From: Pseudosporangium ferrugineum | Lineage (GTDB): Bacteria > Actinomycetota > Actinomycetes > Mycobacteriales > Micromonosporaceae | Assembly (NCBI RefSeq): GCF_003002065.1 | Contig: NZ_PVZG01000012.1 | Coordinates: forward strand, 1-64,000 | Direction of reading: 5' to 3' | DNA length: 64,000 nt | Made by a program: the position numbers and the translations under genes | In this document: positions 35,218 through 43,562 of the stretch, piece by piece | Layout: the number at the start of each line of letters is the position of its first letter | How positions within the stretch are numbered: the first letter of the stretch is position 1 | The notes under the pieces: model-generated | Database searches by the model: none | What the model was told of the DNA's origin: nothing | The model's input: only the letters and a program-made list of their open reading frames with translations

Positions 35218-36414
35218 TCAGTCGTTCAGGCCGCAGGGCGCGAAGCGCTCCAGGCCCTCCGGCTTGGCCGCGTTCCGGCCGATGGCGGTCTCGATGCGGT
35301 TGAGCACCGCGACGCGCTTGTCCTCCAGCGGGCCGAGGACCGCGTTCTGGATGAAGTTCGGACCGCCCTCGCCCACGCTGTTCGCCAGGCGGGTGTTGGC
35401 CTCGGCGATCTGGGTGTCGAGCAGCTCGAGGTTGCGGACGACCTCGTCGCGGGCCTGCGCCGGGATCGACGGGAGGCCGGAGACGCCCGGGCAGTCGACG
35501 GTCGGCGCGGCGCCGTCACCGGCATTGCCGTTGCCGTTACCGGCATTGCCGTTGCCGTTGCCCGCGTTGCCGTTGCCGTTGCCCGCGTTGCCGCCCGGTG
35601 CGGCGGTCGGCTCGGGGGCCGCGACGCCGCCGCCGTTCTCGTTGAGGGTGCAGGTGGCGAGGGAGTCGACGGCGAGGACCGGCTTCGCCGCGTTGCGGCC
35701 GATCGCCGTGGCCATCCGGTTGATGGTGGCGACCCGCTTGTCCTTCAGCGGGCGCAGGATCGCGTTCTGCACGAAGTTGGCGCCGCCCTCGCCCACGCTG
35801 GTCGCCAGGCGCCTGTTCGCCTCCGCGATCTGCGTGTTCAGCAGGGCCAGGTTGCGCTCGATCTCGGCCCGCGCCTGGGCCGGCACGCCGCCCAGCGAGC
35901 CGGCGACGGCCGGGCAGGACACGGTGCGCAGCGCGCCGCCGCCGGGCGTGCCGGGTGCCGGGGCGGGATTCACCTTGGTCGGTTCGGGGGCCGCGGTGCC
36001 GCCGCCCTTGCGGTTCAGCGAGCAGGCCGCGAGCGACTGGACGTTGAGGTTCGGCTTCGGCGCGCTGCGGCCGATCGCGGTCGCCATCCGGTTGATGGTG
36101 GCGACCCGCTTGTCCTTCAGCGGCGTGAGGATCGCGTTCTGTGCGAAGTTCGCGCCGCCCTCACCCGCGCTCGTCACCAGGCGCCTGTTCGCCTCCGCGA
36201 TCTGCGTGTTCAGCAGCGCCAGGTTGCGCTCGATCTCGGCCTGGGCGCGGGCGGGGACGGCGCCCAGCGAGCCGGCCACGCCGGGACAGCTGACCGTGGG
36301 TGTGGCGCTCTCACCGGCCGAGGCCACGCCGAGCCCGACACCGGTCAGGGCCACGGCGACCGCGGCGACGCCGGCGATCTGCCAGCGACGGGCGGAACTA
36401 CGGGAGAATTGCAT
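35218..36414 (-). CDS. Secreted protein with three copies of an unrecognised ~90-residue domain
   Basis: A 398-residue exported protein. Residues 1-34 form a signal peptide (basic start, then VAAVAVALTGVGLGVASA). Three homologous domains follow at about 41-134, 165-258 and 306-398. Each begins with CPGV/CPAV, holds the core EIERNLALLNTQIAEANRRL, then GEGGxNFxQNAILxPLKDKR, then INRMATAIGR, and ends with a second cysteine 86-88 residues after the first, so each could be closed by one disulfide. The helical heptad-like core suggests small helical bundles. Linkers are Pro/Ala and GNGNAGNGNG repeats. I recognise no family; a surface or extracellular binding role is a guess. Monocistronic, with its own terminator. 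Confidence 0.75.
   Translation of the reverse strand: MQFSRSSARRWQIAGVAAVAVALTGVGLGVASAGESATPTVSCPGVAGSLGAVPARAQAEIERNLALLNTQIAEANRRLVTSAGEGGANFAQNAILTPLKDKRVATINRMATAIGRSAPKPNLNVQSLAACSLNRKGGGTAAPEPTKVNPAPAPGTPGGGALRTVSCPAVAGSLGGVPAQARAEIERNLALLNTQIAEANRRLATSVGEGGANFVQNAILRPLKDKRVATINRMATAIGRNAAKPVLAVDSLATCTLNENGGGVAAPEPTAAPGGNAGNGNGNAGNGNGNAGNGNGNAGDGAAPTVDCPGVSGLPSIPAQARDEVVRNLELLDTQIAEANTRLANSVGEGGPNFIQNAVLGPLEDKRVAVLNRIETAIGRNAAKPEGLERFAPCGLND
35518..35592 (-). repeat. Gly-Asn repeat linker in the triple-repeat protein
   Basis: Short DNA repeats of the type gccgttgccgttgcc on the plus strand encode NAGNGNGNAGNGNG on the minus strand, the linker between domains 2 and 3. The unit is 18 bases and recurs three times almost exactly. 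Confidence 0.75.
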
Positions 36415-36477
36415 CTTCGCCTGAGCCTTCCTGTCAGAGGACCTCGGCGATCAGTACGGAACCGCTCCCACGTCGGA

Positions 36478-39400
36478 TCACGCGGCGGCGCCGCCTAAGG
36501 AACTCTTAAGAATCGCGCCGTTGCGCTCCAGCTCGGCGAGGACCTCCGGCGGCACTCCGACCACGTCGGCGAGGACGGCGCCGCGCACCCGGCGGCTGAG
36601 CGAGAACCCGTCGACCCGCTCGCCGGTCCGCATGTCGTACGCGCCCACCCGCCCGTACGCCGACGCGACCACCAGCAGGTCCGTCCCCGGCACGATCGCG
36701 AACCCGCTCACCATCGGCAGGTCGTCGACCACGAACCGGGTCCGCATCGGATCGGCGGCGAGTTCGAGGACGTGCACCCGGTCGTCCACGACGACGGCCG
36801 CCACGCTGGCCGCCTCGTCGATGGAGCAGCTCCGCCGCCGGCTGAACGGGTAGTCGGGGATGCGCCCGGACACCCGCTCCGGCGGAAAGCGGATGTCGCG
36901 CTGCGTCCCCGCCGCGAGGTCCAGCGTCGACAGGATCATCTCGTCGGTGCCGTACCGGACCAGGGCCAGGCCGCCCGGCCGGAACCAGAAGAGCTCCCAG
37001 CCGTTCTCGTCCGCCTCGAGCCCGTCGATCGGGACGGGCACGAGGGTCAGCGTGCCGTCGGCGGCCGTCGTCAGCTCCACGAGCGAGTCCGCGGTGGTCT
37101 GCGAGGCCGTCGTCAGCAGGCCCATCACCCGGCCGGACCCGTCGGCGGAGAACGAGGCGTAGCGGATGCCGGGCAGGCGCACCTCGGCGATCGGGGTGAG
37201 CGCCTCGGGGTCCAGGGCCTCGACGACCGTGTCCTCGTCGGAGAAGCTGCGGGCGAGGATCACCGGCCGGTCACCGAGCAGGACTCCGGTCGCCCAGCCG
37301 CCGCCGGGCAGGTGGAACACCCGGTGCCCGCCGGTGCGCGGGTCGACGAGCAGGCACCGGACCCCCAGGCCGTCGTCGAACTGGTTGGTGCTGACCACGA
37401 GCCGCCCGTCGGGCAGGGTCGAGATCTCCTCGTCGTCGATGGCCTGACGCTCCACGAGCAGGGCGGGCGGCTCGCCCACGGTCCAGCGGTAGAGCCGGTC
37501 CTCGCGGTCGACGAGCAGGACGTCCCCCGCCGGGGTGGTCCGGACGTGCTGGACGGCGCACCGTTCGAAGCCCAGGTAGGTCGCGCCGGTCAGGTCGGCT
37601 CCGGTGAGGTCCGCGCCGGCCAGCACGACGTCCTCCAGGTCGGCGTTGCGCAGGCGGGCGCCCCGCAGCGAGGCGCCGGTAAGGTCCATCCCGGTGCCGC
37701 TGTGGTCGAGGACCGCCCCGTCGAGGAACACGCCGTCGAGGTTCCTGCCGCGCAGGGCACGGCGGTCGGCGGCCCCGATGATCGCCAGCAGGCTGGCGCC
37801 GGTGTGGCCGAGGACGTCCGGCTCGAGCCGGCGGGTCTCCTGGAGCACGGCGACGATGTCGCCGAGGGTGCCCGGCACCATCATGGGCAGCCAGAGATCG
37901 ATGACGGCCCCGTCGATCGCCGCGTCCCGCAGCGTCGCCGCGACGGCCTCCAGCGGCTCCGCCACCCACCCGCCGGCGGCGGCCCGCTCCGCCGGCGTGG
38001 CCGCGGTCAGGCCGGACCAGGGGAAGGACGCGGGCCCGGCCGGGTCGGTGGAGCCGATCAGGGCGAGGAAGTCGCCGTCCATCACCCCGAGCTCGGCGGC
38101 GATCTTGTACGCCACGAAGAACTCCAGCAGCGACCGGTGCGCCGGCGTGTAGTTGCCGTCGGCGTCGCGGACCAGCATGGTCTGGCCCATCATGTCGTAG
38201 TGCCAGTGGTCCAGGTCCTTCTGCTCGCGGACGACGTCCTTGAAGCAGGCGCGGATCCGGTCCGGGATCTCCCGGTAGTTGATCGTCATCACCGACTCGG
38301 TGAGCATGTGCGACGACAGCTCGCAGAGGAAGAACACCTTGTCCGCCAGGGAGGTGAAGGTGCGCTCCGCCTTGATGTCGGCCTCGATCTTGCGGTGCAC
38401 GGCGTAGAGGTAGACGCGGGAGATGTCCACCTTCGCGCCCTGCTCGATGGCCGGGAGGGCGTCGAGGACCAGTTCGGACATCACCGGCCGGCGCATGAGG
38501 TCCATGAGCTCGCCGTTGCCGAGGACGCCGGCGCGCGTCGGCTCGTCGGTGAGCCGGGACAACAGCAGGTCGATCTGCTCGTCGTCGAACGGCTGGAGCT
38601 CGACGACCTCGAACTGGGGCGGCTCGCCGCTGAGCGCGGAGGTGGAGGCGGCGAGGCGGGCGCCCAGCACGTCGCGGCCCTGCTGCGCCTCCGGGAAGTG
38701 CTCGGAGCGGCAGGTCAGCAGCACCTTGGAGCCCGGCACGACGGCCCGCGCCAGCTCCCAGAAGTTGTTGACCATCGCCTGCCGGTCGACGCGGGCCGCC
38801 ATCTCGTCGAAGCCGTCGAAGATCAGCAGCAGCCGCCCGAGCCGGTTGAGCGTCTCGAACACGCGGTAGCCGTTGGGCAGGATCTCGTGCTTGCGGAAGA
38901 AGAACTCGGAGAACAGCGACTCGACCGTCACGGCCTTGGCGTAGTCGCGCAGCGGGACGACCAGCGGCAGGCGTGGCCGCTTGCGCCCGGCCGCCTTGGC
39001 GGCGCGCCACTCCTGCGCGAGGGTCCACGCGTAGTGCAGGCAGAACCAGCTCTTGCCCATGCCGAACTCGCCCAGCACGGACAGGTGCTCCTTGGAGTCG
39101 TCCTCCATCCAGCGGCTGACGTACGCGTCGAGCCCGCCGTCCGCCCACCCGTAGACGCTGGTGCCGCCGACCTTCCCGGACCGCCGGTCGATGTCCTCCT
39201 TGGCGCAGGACAGCGGGATGTACCGCTCCTCGATGCGGTGCGACCGGACCTCCTCCTCGAGCCAGCGCAGGTACGGCTCGAAGTCGGCCCGCTCGTCGAT
39301 CAGCTCGTCCAGCGTGTAGCAGTAGATCTCGGGCAGTTCCTCGTCGGCGGCGCGGGCCGCCCGGCTGATCCGCTGCGGCGCGACGACCCAGCCCTCGCCG

Positions 39401-40149
39401 GCCCGGTGGGTGCGGACCAGCTCGGCCGCCCGGGCGACGTCGGGCGCGCTCAGCTCGCCGCCGATGCCCAGCACCACGACCCAGTCGTAGCCGCGCCGGG
39501 CCGGCACGCGCACCCGCCAGACGAACTCGCCGGGGCCGCTCTCCACCTCCTCGGCGATCTCGTACTCGACGGCGGCGAACCACTCGCGCAGCTCGGCGGC
39601 GAGGACGGCGGCGGGGGAATCGTCGCGCACCAGGTAACGGACGATCTCCTCGGGGCTCTCCATCCGGTCGAGGCGCTCGACGAGGTCGTGGAGCGTCTGC
39701 TGGATGTCGGTGACGCCGCGTTCGAGCCGTGCCCCGGCCGCGGTGCGGGTCTTGTCGACAAGCTCGTCGAAGACCGCCCGGAAGCCGGTCACCTCCAGGG
39801 CGAGGTTGTAGTCGATGCGGCCGAGCCCGCCGGTCTCCTCGTTCCACTGCAAGATCTCGTCGACCTCGCGCCGGAGGTGGCTCTCGTCGCCGGACTCGAA
39901 GGTGCGGCGGAAGGCGGCGCGGACGTACTCGTTCTGGAAGAGCCTGACGACCGGTTCCGGCTTGCCGTAACAGAACTGCACGATCGCGTACGTGTAGACG
40001 CCGTCGAAGTCCGCCGGCGGGCGCTCGGGCGCGAGCCGGAGCTGGTGCAGGATGCCGACGACGGCCTCCTTGCGCTTGAGGCGCTCGGTCACGGGCTTGG
40101 CACCGAGGGACAGGGCTCTGACCAGAATGGAGGTTTCGACTGCTGCCAC
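36478..40149 (-). CDS. Large STAND (NACHT-type) NTPase with pentapeptide repeats and C-terminal beta-propeller
   Basis: A 1223-residue cytoplasmic protein. Residues 1-165 are a helical domain (KPVTERLKRKEAVVGILHQL, VYTYAIVQFCYGKPEPVVRLF) like the N-terminal helical modules of bacterial NACHT proteins. Residues 190-300 look like a restriction-endonuclease-type alpha/beta fold (YDWVVVLGIGG, EGWVVAPQRIS) without a visible ExK active site. The NTPase begins near 355: Walker A GEFGMGKSW (360-368), Walker B LLLIFDGFDEM (440-450) with the NACHT acidic pair, sensor-like LLTCRSEHF, and the trailing HRSLLEFFVAYKIA (671-684). Pentapeptide repeats fill about 797-857 and WD40/propeller-like repeats 865-1200. 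Proteins of this build act as ligand-triggered switches, many in phage defence; the role here is inferred. GTG start, nine bases after the DUF1801 gene. Confidence 0.85.
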   Translation of the reverse strand: MAAVETSILVRALSLGAKPVTERLKRKEAVVGILHQLRLAPERPPADFDGVYTYAIVQFCYGKPEPVVRLFQNEYVRAAFRRTFESGDESHLRREVDEILQWNEETGGLGRIDYNLALEVTGFRAVFDELVDKTRTAAGARLERGVTDIQQTLHDLVERLDRMESPEEIVRYLVRDDSPAAVLAAELREWFAAVEYEIAEEVESGPGEFVWRVRVPARRGYDWVVVLGIGGELSAPDVARAAELVRTHRAGEGWVVAPQRISRAARAADEELPEIYCYTLDELIDERADFEPYLRWLEEEVRSHRIEERYIPLSCAKEDIDRRSGKVGGTSVYGWADGGLDAYVSRWMEDDSKEHLSVLGEFGMGKSWFCLHYAWTLAQEWRAAKAAGRKRPRLPLVVPLRDYAKAVTVESLFSEFFFRKHEILPNGYRVFETLNRLGRLLLIFDGFDEMAARVDRQAMVNNFWELARAVVPGSKVLLTCRSEHFPEAQQGRDVLGARLAASTSALSGEPPQFEVVELQPFDDEQIDLLLSRLTDEPTRAGVLGNGELMDLMRRPVMSELVLDALPAIEQGAKVDISRVYLYAVHRKIEADIKAERTFTSLADKVFFLCELSSHMLTESVMTINYREIPDRIRACFKDVVREQKDLDHWHYDMMGQTMLVRDADGNYTPAHRSLLEFFVAYKIAAELGVMDGDFLALIGSTDPAGPASFPWSGLTAATPAERAAAGGWVAEPLEAVAATLRDAAIDGAVIDLWLPMMVPGTLGDIVAVLQETRRLEPDVLGHTGASLLAIIGAADRRALRGRNLDGVFLDGAVLDHSGTGMDLTGASLRGARLRNADLEDVVLAGADLTGADLTGATYLGFERCAVQHVRTTPAGDVLLVDREDRLYRWTVGEPPALLVERQAIDDEEISTLPDGRLVVSTNQFDDGLGVRCLLVDPRTGGHRVFHLPGGGWATGVLLGDRPVILARSFSDEDTVVEALDPEALTPIAEVRLPGIRYASFSADGSGRVMGLLTTASQTTADSLVELTTAADGTLTLVPVPIDGLEADENGWELFWFRPGGLALVRYGTDEMILSTLDLAAGTQRDIRFPPERVSGRIPDYPFSRRRSCSIDEAASVAAVVVDDRVHVLELAADPMRTRFVVDDLPMVSGFAIVPGTDLLVVASAYGRVGAYDMRTGERVDGFSLSRRVRGAVLADVVGVPPEVLAELERNGAILKSSLGGAAA

Positions 40150-40158
40150 AGACGAACC

Positions 40159-40578
40159 CTAGTCGGCGGTGAGCGTCTTCCCGTGGAGCTTGTGGAAGCC
40201 GTCGCCGATCAGCGTCCGGAGCACGTCCCGGTCGATGTCGGCGAGGCGGCGCAGGTGCAGGCAGGAGCGTCCGGTGCGGTGCGGGCCCAGCCGGGTCAGC
40301 AGGTCCTCGTCGTAGCCCGCGGACAGGTAGACGGTCAGCGCGGTCCGGCGGGGTGACAGGCCCACCGGCGGCCAGTCGCCCTCCTGGCCGGAGGCGTACC
40401 GGTAGTGGTAGCGGCCGAAGCCGACGATGCTGTCGCCCCACATCTCCGGTGGCACCCCGGTGGCCTCGGCCATCAGCGCGCACAGCGTCCGGGCGTCGGC
40501 CCGGCGTACCGGATCGGGCACGGCGGCGAGGAAGTCGCCCACGCTCGCGCCGGTTCGTACGGTCTTGACTGCCGCCAT
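40159..40578 (-). CDS. DUF1801 domain protein
   Basis: A 139-residue protein of the DUF1801/YdhG-like family. SVGDFLAAVPDPVRRADARTLCALMAEATGVPPEMWGDSIVGFGRYHYRYASGQEGDWPPVGLSPRRTALTVYL-type order (described here by its marks: helical start, MWGDSIVGFGRYHY, then PVGLSPRK/R and YL) is characteristic, ending in LADIDRDVLRTLI. ATG 40578 removes 39 unlikely leader residues. It ends nine bases before the NACHT NTPase gene and surely shares its transcript. The domain is common and its biochemical role unsettled; iron-chaperone and small-molecule binding have been proposed for relatives. Confidence 0.88.
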   Translation of the reverse strand: MAAVKTVRTGASVGDFLAAVPDPVRRADARTLCALMAEATGVPPEMWGDSIVGFGRYHYRYASGQEGDWPPVGLSPRRTALTVYLSAGYDEDLLTRLGPHRTGRSCLHLRRLADIDRDVLRTLIGDGFHKLHGKTLTAD

Positions 40579-40875
40579 CGTGCGCACCGCCCTCCCGGGT
40601 CCCGCGACTCTAACCCCGCCGCTGTGATCGGCGCCACACGCCGCCAGCAGAAGGCTACTTTCCAAACACCCTGTGTAACGAAGGGCGCTGATCACCGGGG
40701 TCCGCCGAACGGTCCGTCTGTCATGGATGATCGGCCACCCTCCGCCTGGTCAGCGACGTAACGGCGATCTCCGTCCGAACCTGGCACGATACCGCTCCCC
40801 CACATCCGCGGCCCGCACAGAGAGTAGTGAGCGGAGGCCCCGAGGGACGGGCCCTTCTGCACGAGCGGAGAACCG
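40579..40875. promoter_or_regulatory. Divergent intergenic region between DUF1801/NACHT operon and sigma operon
   Basis: Nearly 300 bases must carry promoters for both operons. An A/T-richer part at 40650-40690 (ctactttccaaacaccctgt) is the likely minus-strand promoter area. No convincing gene, palindrome or repeat was found. Confidence 0.35.
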
Positions 40876-41145
40876 GTGGAGCACATCAGCGCAGAGCTGC
40901 TCAGCGCAGTGGTGACGGTGGTCGGGGGTCTCGGTGTCAGCGGCCTCACCCGGGCCTGGATCCTGCACCGCACGAGATTGCAGCTCGCCCGCGAGAGATC
41001 GGCGCGGGCGGCGGCCCGCGCGGCCGGACTGACCCAGCTCGCCGGGCGGCCGGGCAGCGTACGCATCGACGAGCGCGACGAGGACGGCCACCGGGTCGTC
41101 GAGCTGCACGGCCCCGGGCGCGCGGCCGCCGGGGAAGCGGCGTGA
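40876..41145 (+). CDS. Small single-pass membrane protein (89 residues), first gene of the sigma operon
   Basis: An 89-residue protein with one membrane helix (about residues 8-30, LLSAVVTVVGGLGVSGLTRAW), a basic helical stretch rich in Arg/Ala, and a short strand-forming end (SVRIDERDEDGHRVVELHG). GTG start with GGAG five bases upstream. Its TGA overlaps the GTG of the ECF sigma gene by four bases. The position before a sigma factor suggests a regulatory partner, but it is not a known anti-sigma domain (no zinc HxxxCxxC motif). Confidence 0.7.
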   Translation: MEHISAELLSAVVTVVGGLGVSGLTRAWILHRTRLQLARERSARAAARAAGLTQLAGRPGSVRIDERDEDGHRVVELHGPGRAAAGEAA

Positions 41146-41717
41146 GGGTGGTGGGCTCCGCCGCGGCCGACGGCGACGAGACCGCGGAAACGCTGCGGGA
41201 GGCCGCGCTCGACGCCACCTTCAGCGGCTTCTTCACCCGGCACCACGCGGCGGTGGAGCGCTACCTGCACCGGCTCGAGGCGGACCGGGGCATGGTCGAG
41301 GACGTCACCCAGGAGGCGTTCCTCGCGGTCCGGGCGAAGTGGGCGGACGTCCAGCACTACACGGATCCGCGGGCGTGGGCCATGGCGGTGGCCCGCAACA
41401 TGCTGCGCGACGAGCAGAAGCGCCGCGGCCGCACGCCGGCGCTCTTCTTCGACGACATCGGCATGCCCGAGGTGCCCGCGCCCGCCGATCCGGCCGAGGC
41501 CGAGGACCTGCTGGCGAGCTGGATCCAGCTGCTGCCGCCGCGGATGGGCGAGGTCTTCAGCCTGTCGCTCGACGGCATGGCCGACCGGGCGATCGCCCTG
41601 ACGCTCGGCATCTCGCACAACACCGTCCGGGAGTACAAGGTGGAGGCGCGGCGCAAGCTCAAGCACCTGGCCGAGGCGGACGGCTTCACCACGCCCGCGG
41701 GCAGGCGGCGGCGATGA
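41142..41717 (+). CDS. ECF-type RNA polymerase sigma factor
   Basis: A 191-residue sigma-70 family protein. Region 2 spans FSGFFTRHHAAVERYLHRLEADRGMVEDVTQEAFLAVRAKW (the VEDVTQEAF stretch is region 2.2-2.3), with -10 recognition helix around DPRAWAMAVARNMLRDEQKRR. Region 4 is LLPPRMGEVFSLSLDGMADRAIALTLGISHNTVREYKVEARRKLKHL, with the HTH that reads -35. GTG start and TGA stop each overlap the neighbours by four bases, so it is locked between a small membrane protein and a c-di-GMP phosphodiesterase. No classical anti-sigma gene follows. Confidence 0.92.
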   Translation: MRVVGSAAADGDETAETLREAALDATFSGFFTRHHAAVERYLHRLEADRGMVEDVTQEAFLAVRAKWADVQHYTDPRAWAMAVARNMLRDEQKRRGRTPALFFDDIGMPEVPAPADPAEAEDLLASWIQLLPPRMGEVFSLSLDGMADRAIALTLGISHNTVREYKVEARRKLKHLAEADGFTTPAGRRRR

Positions 41718-43549
41718 ACCTCGACGACGTCATCGCGCTCGCGTCCGCCCGTACCCCGTCGCATCTGGACCGGGCCCGCACCCGCCGGGCCGCGCGGCAG
41801 GTGCTGGACGCGTACGCGCGAACGGCGGCGGACGGCCGCGACCCGCTCGGTGACCTGGACGCCGGCGACGTGCTGGGGCCGCAGGCCGACGAGGCCGGCC
41901 GGATCACCCGGGCGGCGCAGTCGGCGCGGGCCGGCTGGCTCCGCTGGGACCGCGCGACCGGGCGGCTGACCTGGTCCGACGCGATGTCCCAGACGTTCGG
42001 CTATCCGGCCGTCACGCCGGTCATCACCGTGGACGTGCTGGCCGCGGGGGTGCACCCGGAGGACTTCGCGGAGGCGGAGGCGGCCGTGCGGCGCGGCTGG
42101 CGCGACCGGGTGCCGGTGGAGCTGACGGTCCGGGTGGTGCGCCCCGACGGCGCCCTGCGGTACGCCCACTGCCTCGTCGAGCTGCTCAGCGACGACGGCC
42201 TGACGCCGACCGGCATCGTCGCGACGGTGCACGACATCACCCGCCGCGAGCTGGACCGCCAGGAGCACGACCGGCGCCGCCGCCGCGAGCGCATGGCACC
42301 GCACCGCCCGCCCGCCGCGGACGCCCCGCCGGCGCTGATGACGCGCGCCGGTTTCGCCGACGCGGTGGACCTGGCCGCCCACGCCGGCACCGGCGCGGTG
42401 CTGGTCATGTCGCTCGAGCCGGTCGGCGGCGCCGAACCTGAGGCCGGGGCCCTGGAACGGGCCGTGACTCCCGTCCTCGGCGGCGCCGGGGACGCCCGCG
42501 GGTCGCTCGGCATGTTCGAGTTCGCGGTGCTCTTCCGCGATCCCGCGGCCGCCGCCCCGGCCGCGGCGGAGCTCCAGCGCCGGCTCGGCACCGTCACCGT
42601 GGGCGGCGCCCGGCTGCGCGCCTCGGCCGGGCTCGTGCCGCTCGCCGGCCCGGACCGGCCCAGCGGCCACGACGTGCTGCTCGACGGCGAGTGGGCCGCC
42701 GCGGAGGCGCACCGGCGGCGCGTGCCGCTGCACAGCCTGCCGGGTCCCCGGCCGGCCGCGCGGCGCGAGCGGGCGGTCCGCGACCGGATCGACGCCGCCG
42801 TCCGGGGCGGGCAGCTCTGCCTGTACGCCCAGCCGATCCTCGACCTGGCGCTGCACGAGGTCACCCGGCACGAGATCCTGCTGCGCGTGCGCCGTCCCGG
42901 GCGTACCGCCCCGGAGCTGCCGGCCGCCTTCCTCGCCGCGGCCGAGCGGGGCGACGGCATCGTGACGGTGGACCGCTGGGTGATCGACCGGAGCCTCGCC
43001 CTGATCGGCCAGGGACCGCAGACCTCGCAGTTCCAGATCAACATCTCCGGCCGTACGCTGTCGCACCCGGGCACGGCGGCGTACGTGCTGGACGCCCTGC
43101 GCCGGCACGACGTCGATCCGCGGCGGATCACGTTCGAGATCACCGAGTCGCTGGTGATCACCAACGGGACCGCCGCGGCCGAGTTCGCGGCGGCCGTCAC
43201 CGCGGTGGGCTGCGAGCTGGCGCTGGACGACTTCGGCACCGGCTACTCGTCGCTGGGCGTGCTGCGGGCGCTGCCGATCGGCCTGCTGAAGATCGACGGC
43301 GGCTTCGTCGCCGGCCTGTCCGGGTCGCCCGCCGACCGGGCGATCGTCAGCTCCCTCGCCGGCATGTCGCGGGCCCTGGGCGTCCGCACGGCCGCCGAGG
43401 CGGCCGAGGACCCGGCCACCGTCGAGCTGCTGCGCGACCTCGGCGTGGACTTCGCGCAGGGGTACGCGATCGGCCGGCCACACCCGTTCGCCGCGTCGCC
43501 GGCCGCGGACCTCACCGCCGGCCCGGAGCTCGGCCGGGCGACCGGCTGA
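41714..43549 (+). CDS. PAS-(degenerate GGDEF)-EAL c-di-GMP phosphodiesterase
   Basis: A 611-residue protein without membrane segments. After an N-terminal helical part (1-70) comes a PAS domain (about 75-190: RAGWLRWDRATGRLTWSDAM, HPEDF, ALRYAHC, VHDITRREL). Residues 215-345 look like a GGDEF fold without the active loop (LGMFEFAVLF instead of GGDEF). Residues 360-600 are an EAL domain with all metal and catalytic positions present: EILLR, INISGR, FEITES, DDFGTGYSS, LLKIDGGF, AAEAAED and FAQGYAIGRP. It should hydrolyse c-di-GMP. ATG overlaps the sigma stop (ATGA), tying turnover of the messenger to the sigma factor's expression. Confidence 0.9.
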   Translation: MNLDDVIALASARTPSHLDRARTRRAARQVLDAYARTAADGRDPLGDLDAGDVLGPQADEAGRITRAAQSARAGWLRWDRATGRLTWSDAMSQTFGYPAVTPVITVDVLAAGVHPEDFAEAEAAVRRGWRDRVPVELTVRVVRPDGALRYAHCLVELLSDDGLTPTGIVATVHDITRRELDRQEHDRRRRRERMAPHRPPAADAPPALMTRAGFADAVDLAAHAGTGAVLVMSLEPVGGAEPEAGALERAVTPVLGGAGDARGSLGMFEFAVLFRDPAAAAPAAAELQRRLGTVTVGGARLRASAGLVPLAGPDRPSGHDVLLDGEWAAAEAHRRRVPLHSLPGPRPAARRERAVRDRIDAAVRGGQLCLYAQPILDLALHEVTRHEILLRVRRPGRTAPELPAAFLAAAERGDGIVTVDRWVIDRSLALIGQGPQTSQFQINISGRTLSHPGTAAYVLDALRRHDVDPRRITFEITESLVITNGTAAAEFAAAVTAVGCELALDDFGTGYSSLGVLRALPIGLLKIDGGFVAGLSGSPADRAIVSSLAGMSRALGVRTAAEAAEDPATVELLRDLGVDFAQGYAIGRPHPFAASPAADLTAGPELGRATG

Positions 43550-43562
43550 GCCCCGGACGTGC

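Noticed and set aside
35518..35592. CRISPR or minisatellite in non-coding DNA
   Set aside because: The repeats are in frame in the triple-repeat protein and encode a Gly-Asn linker.
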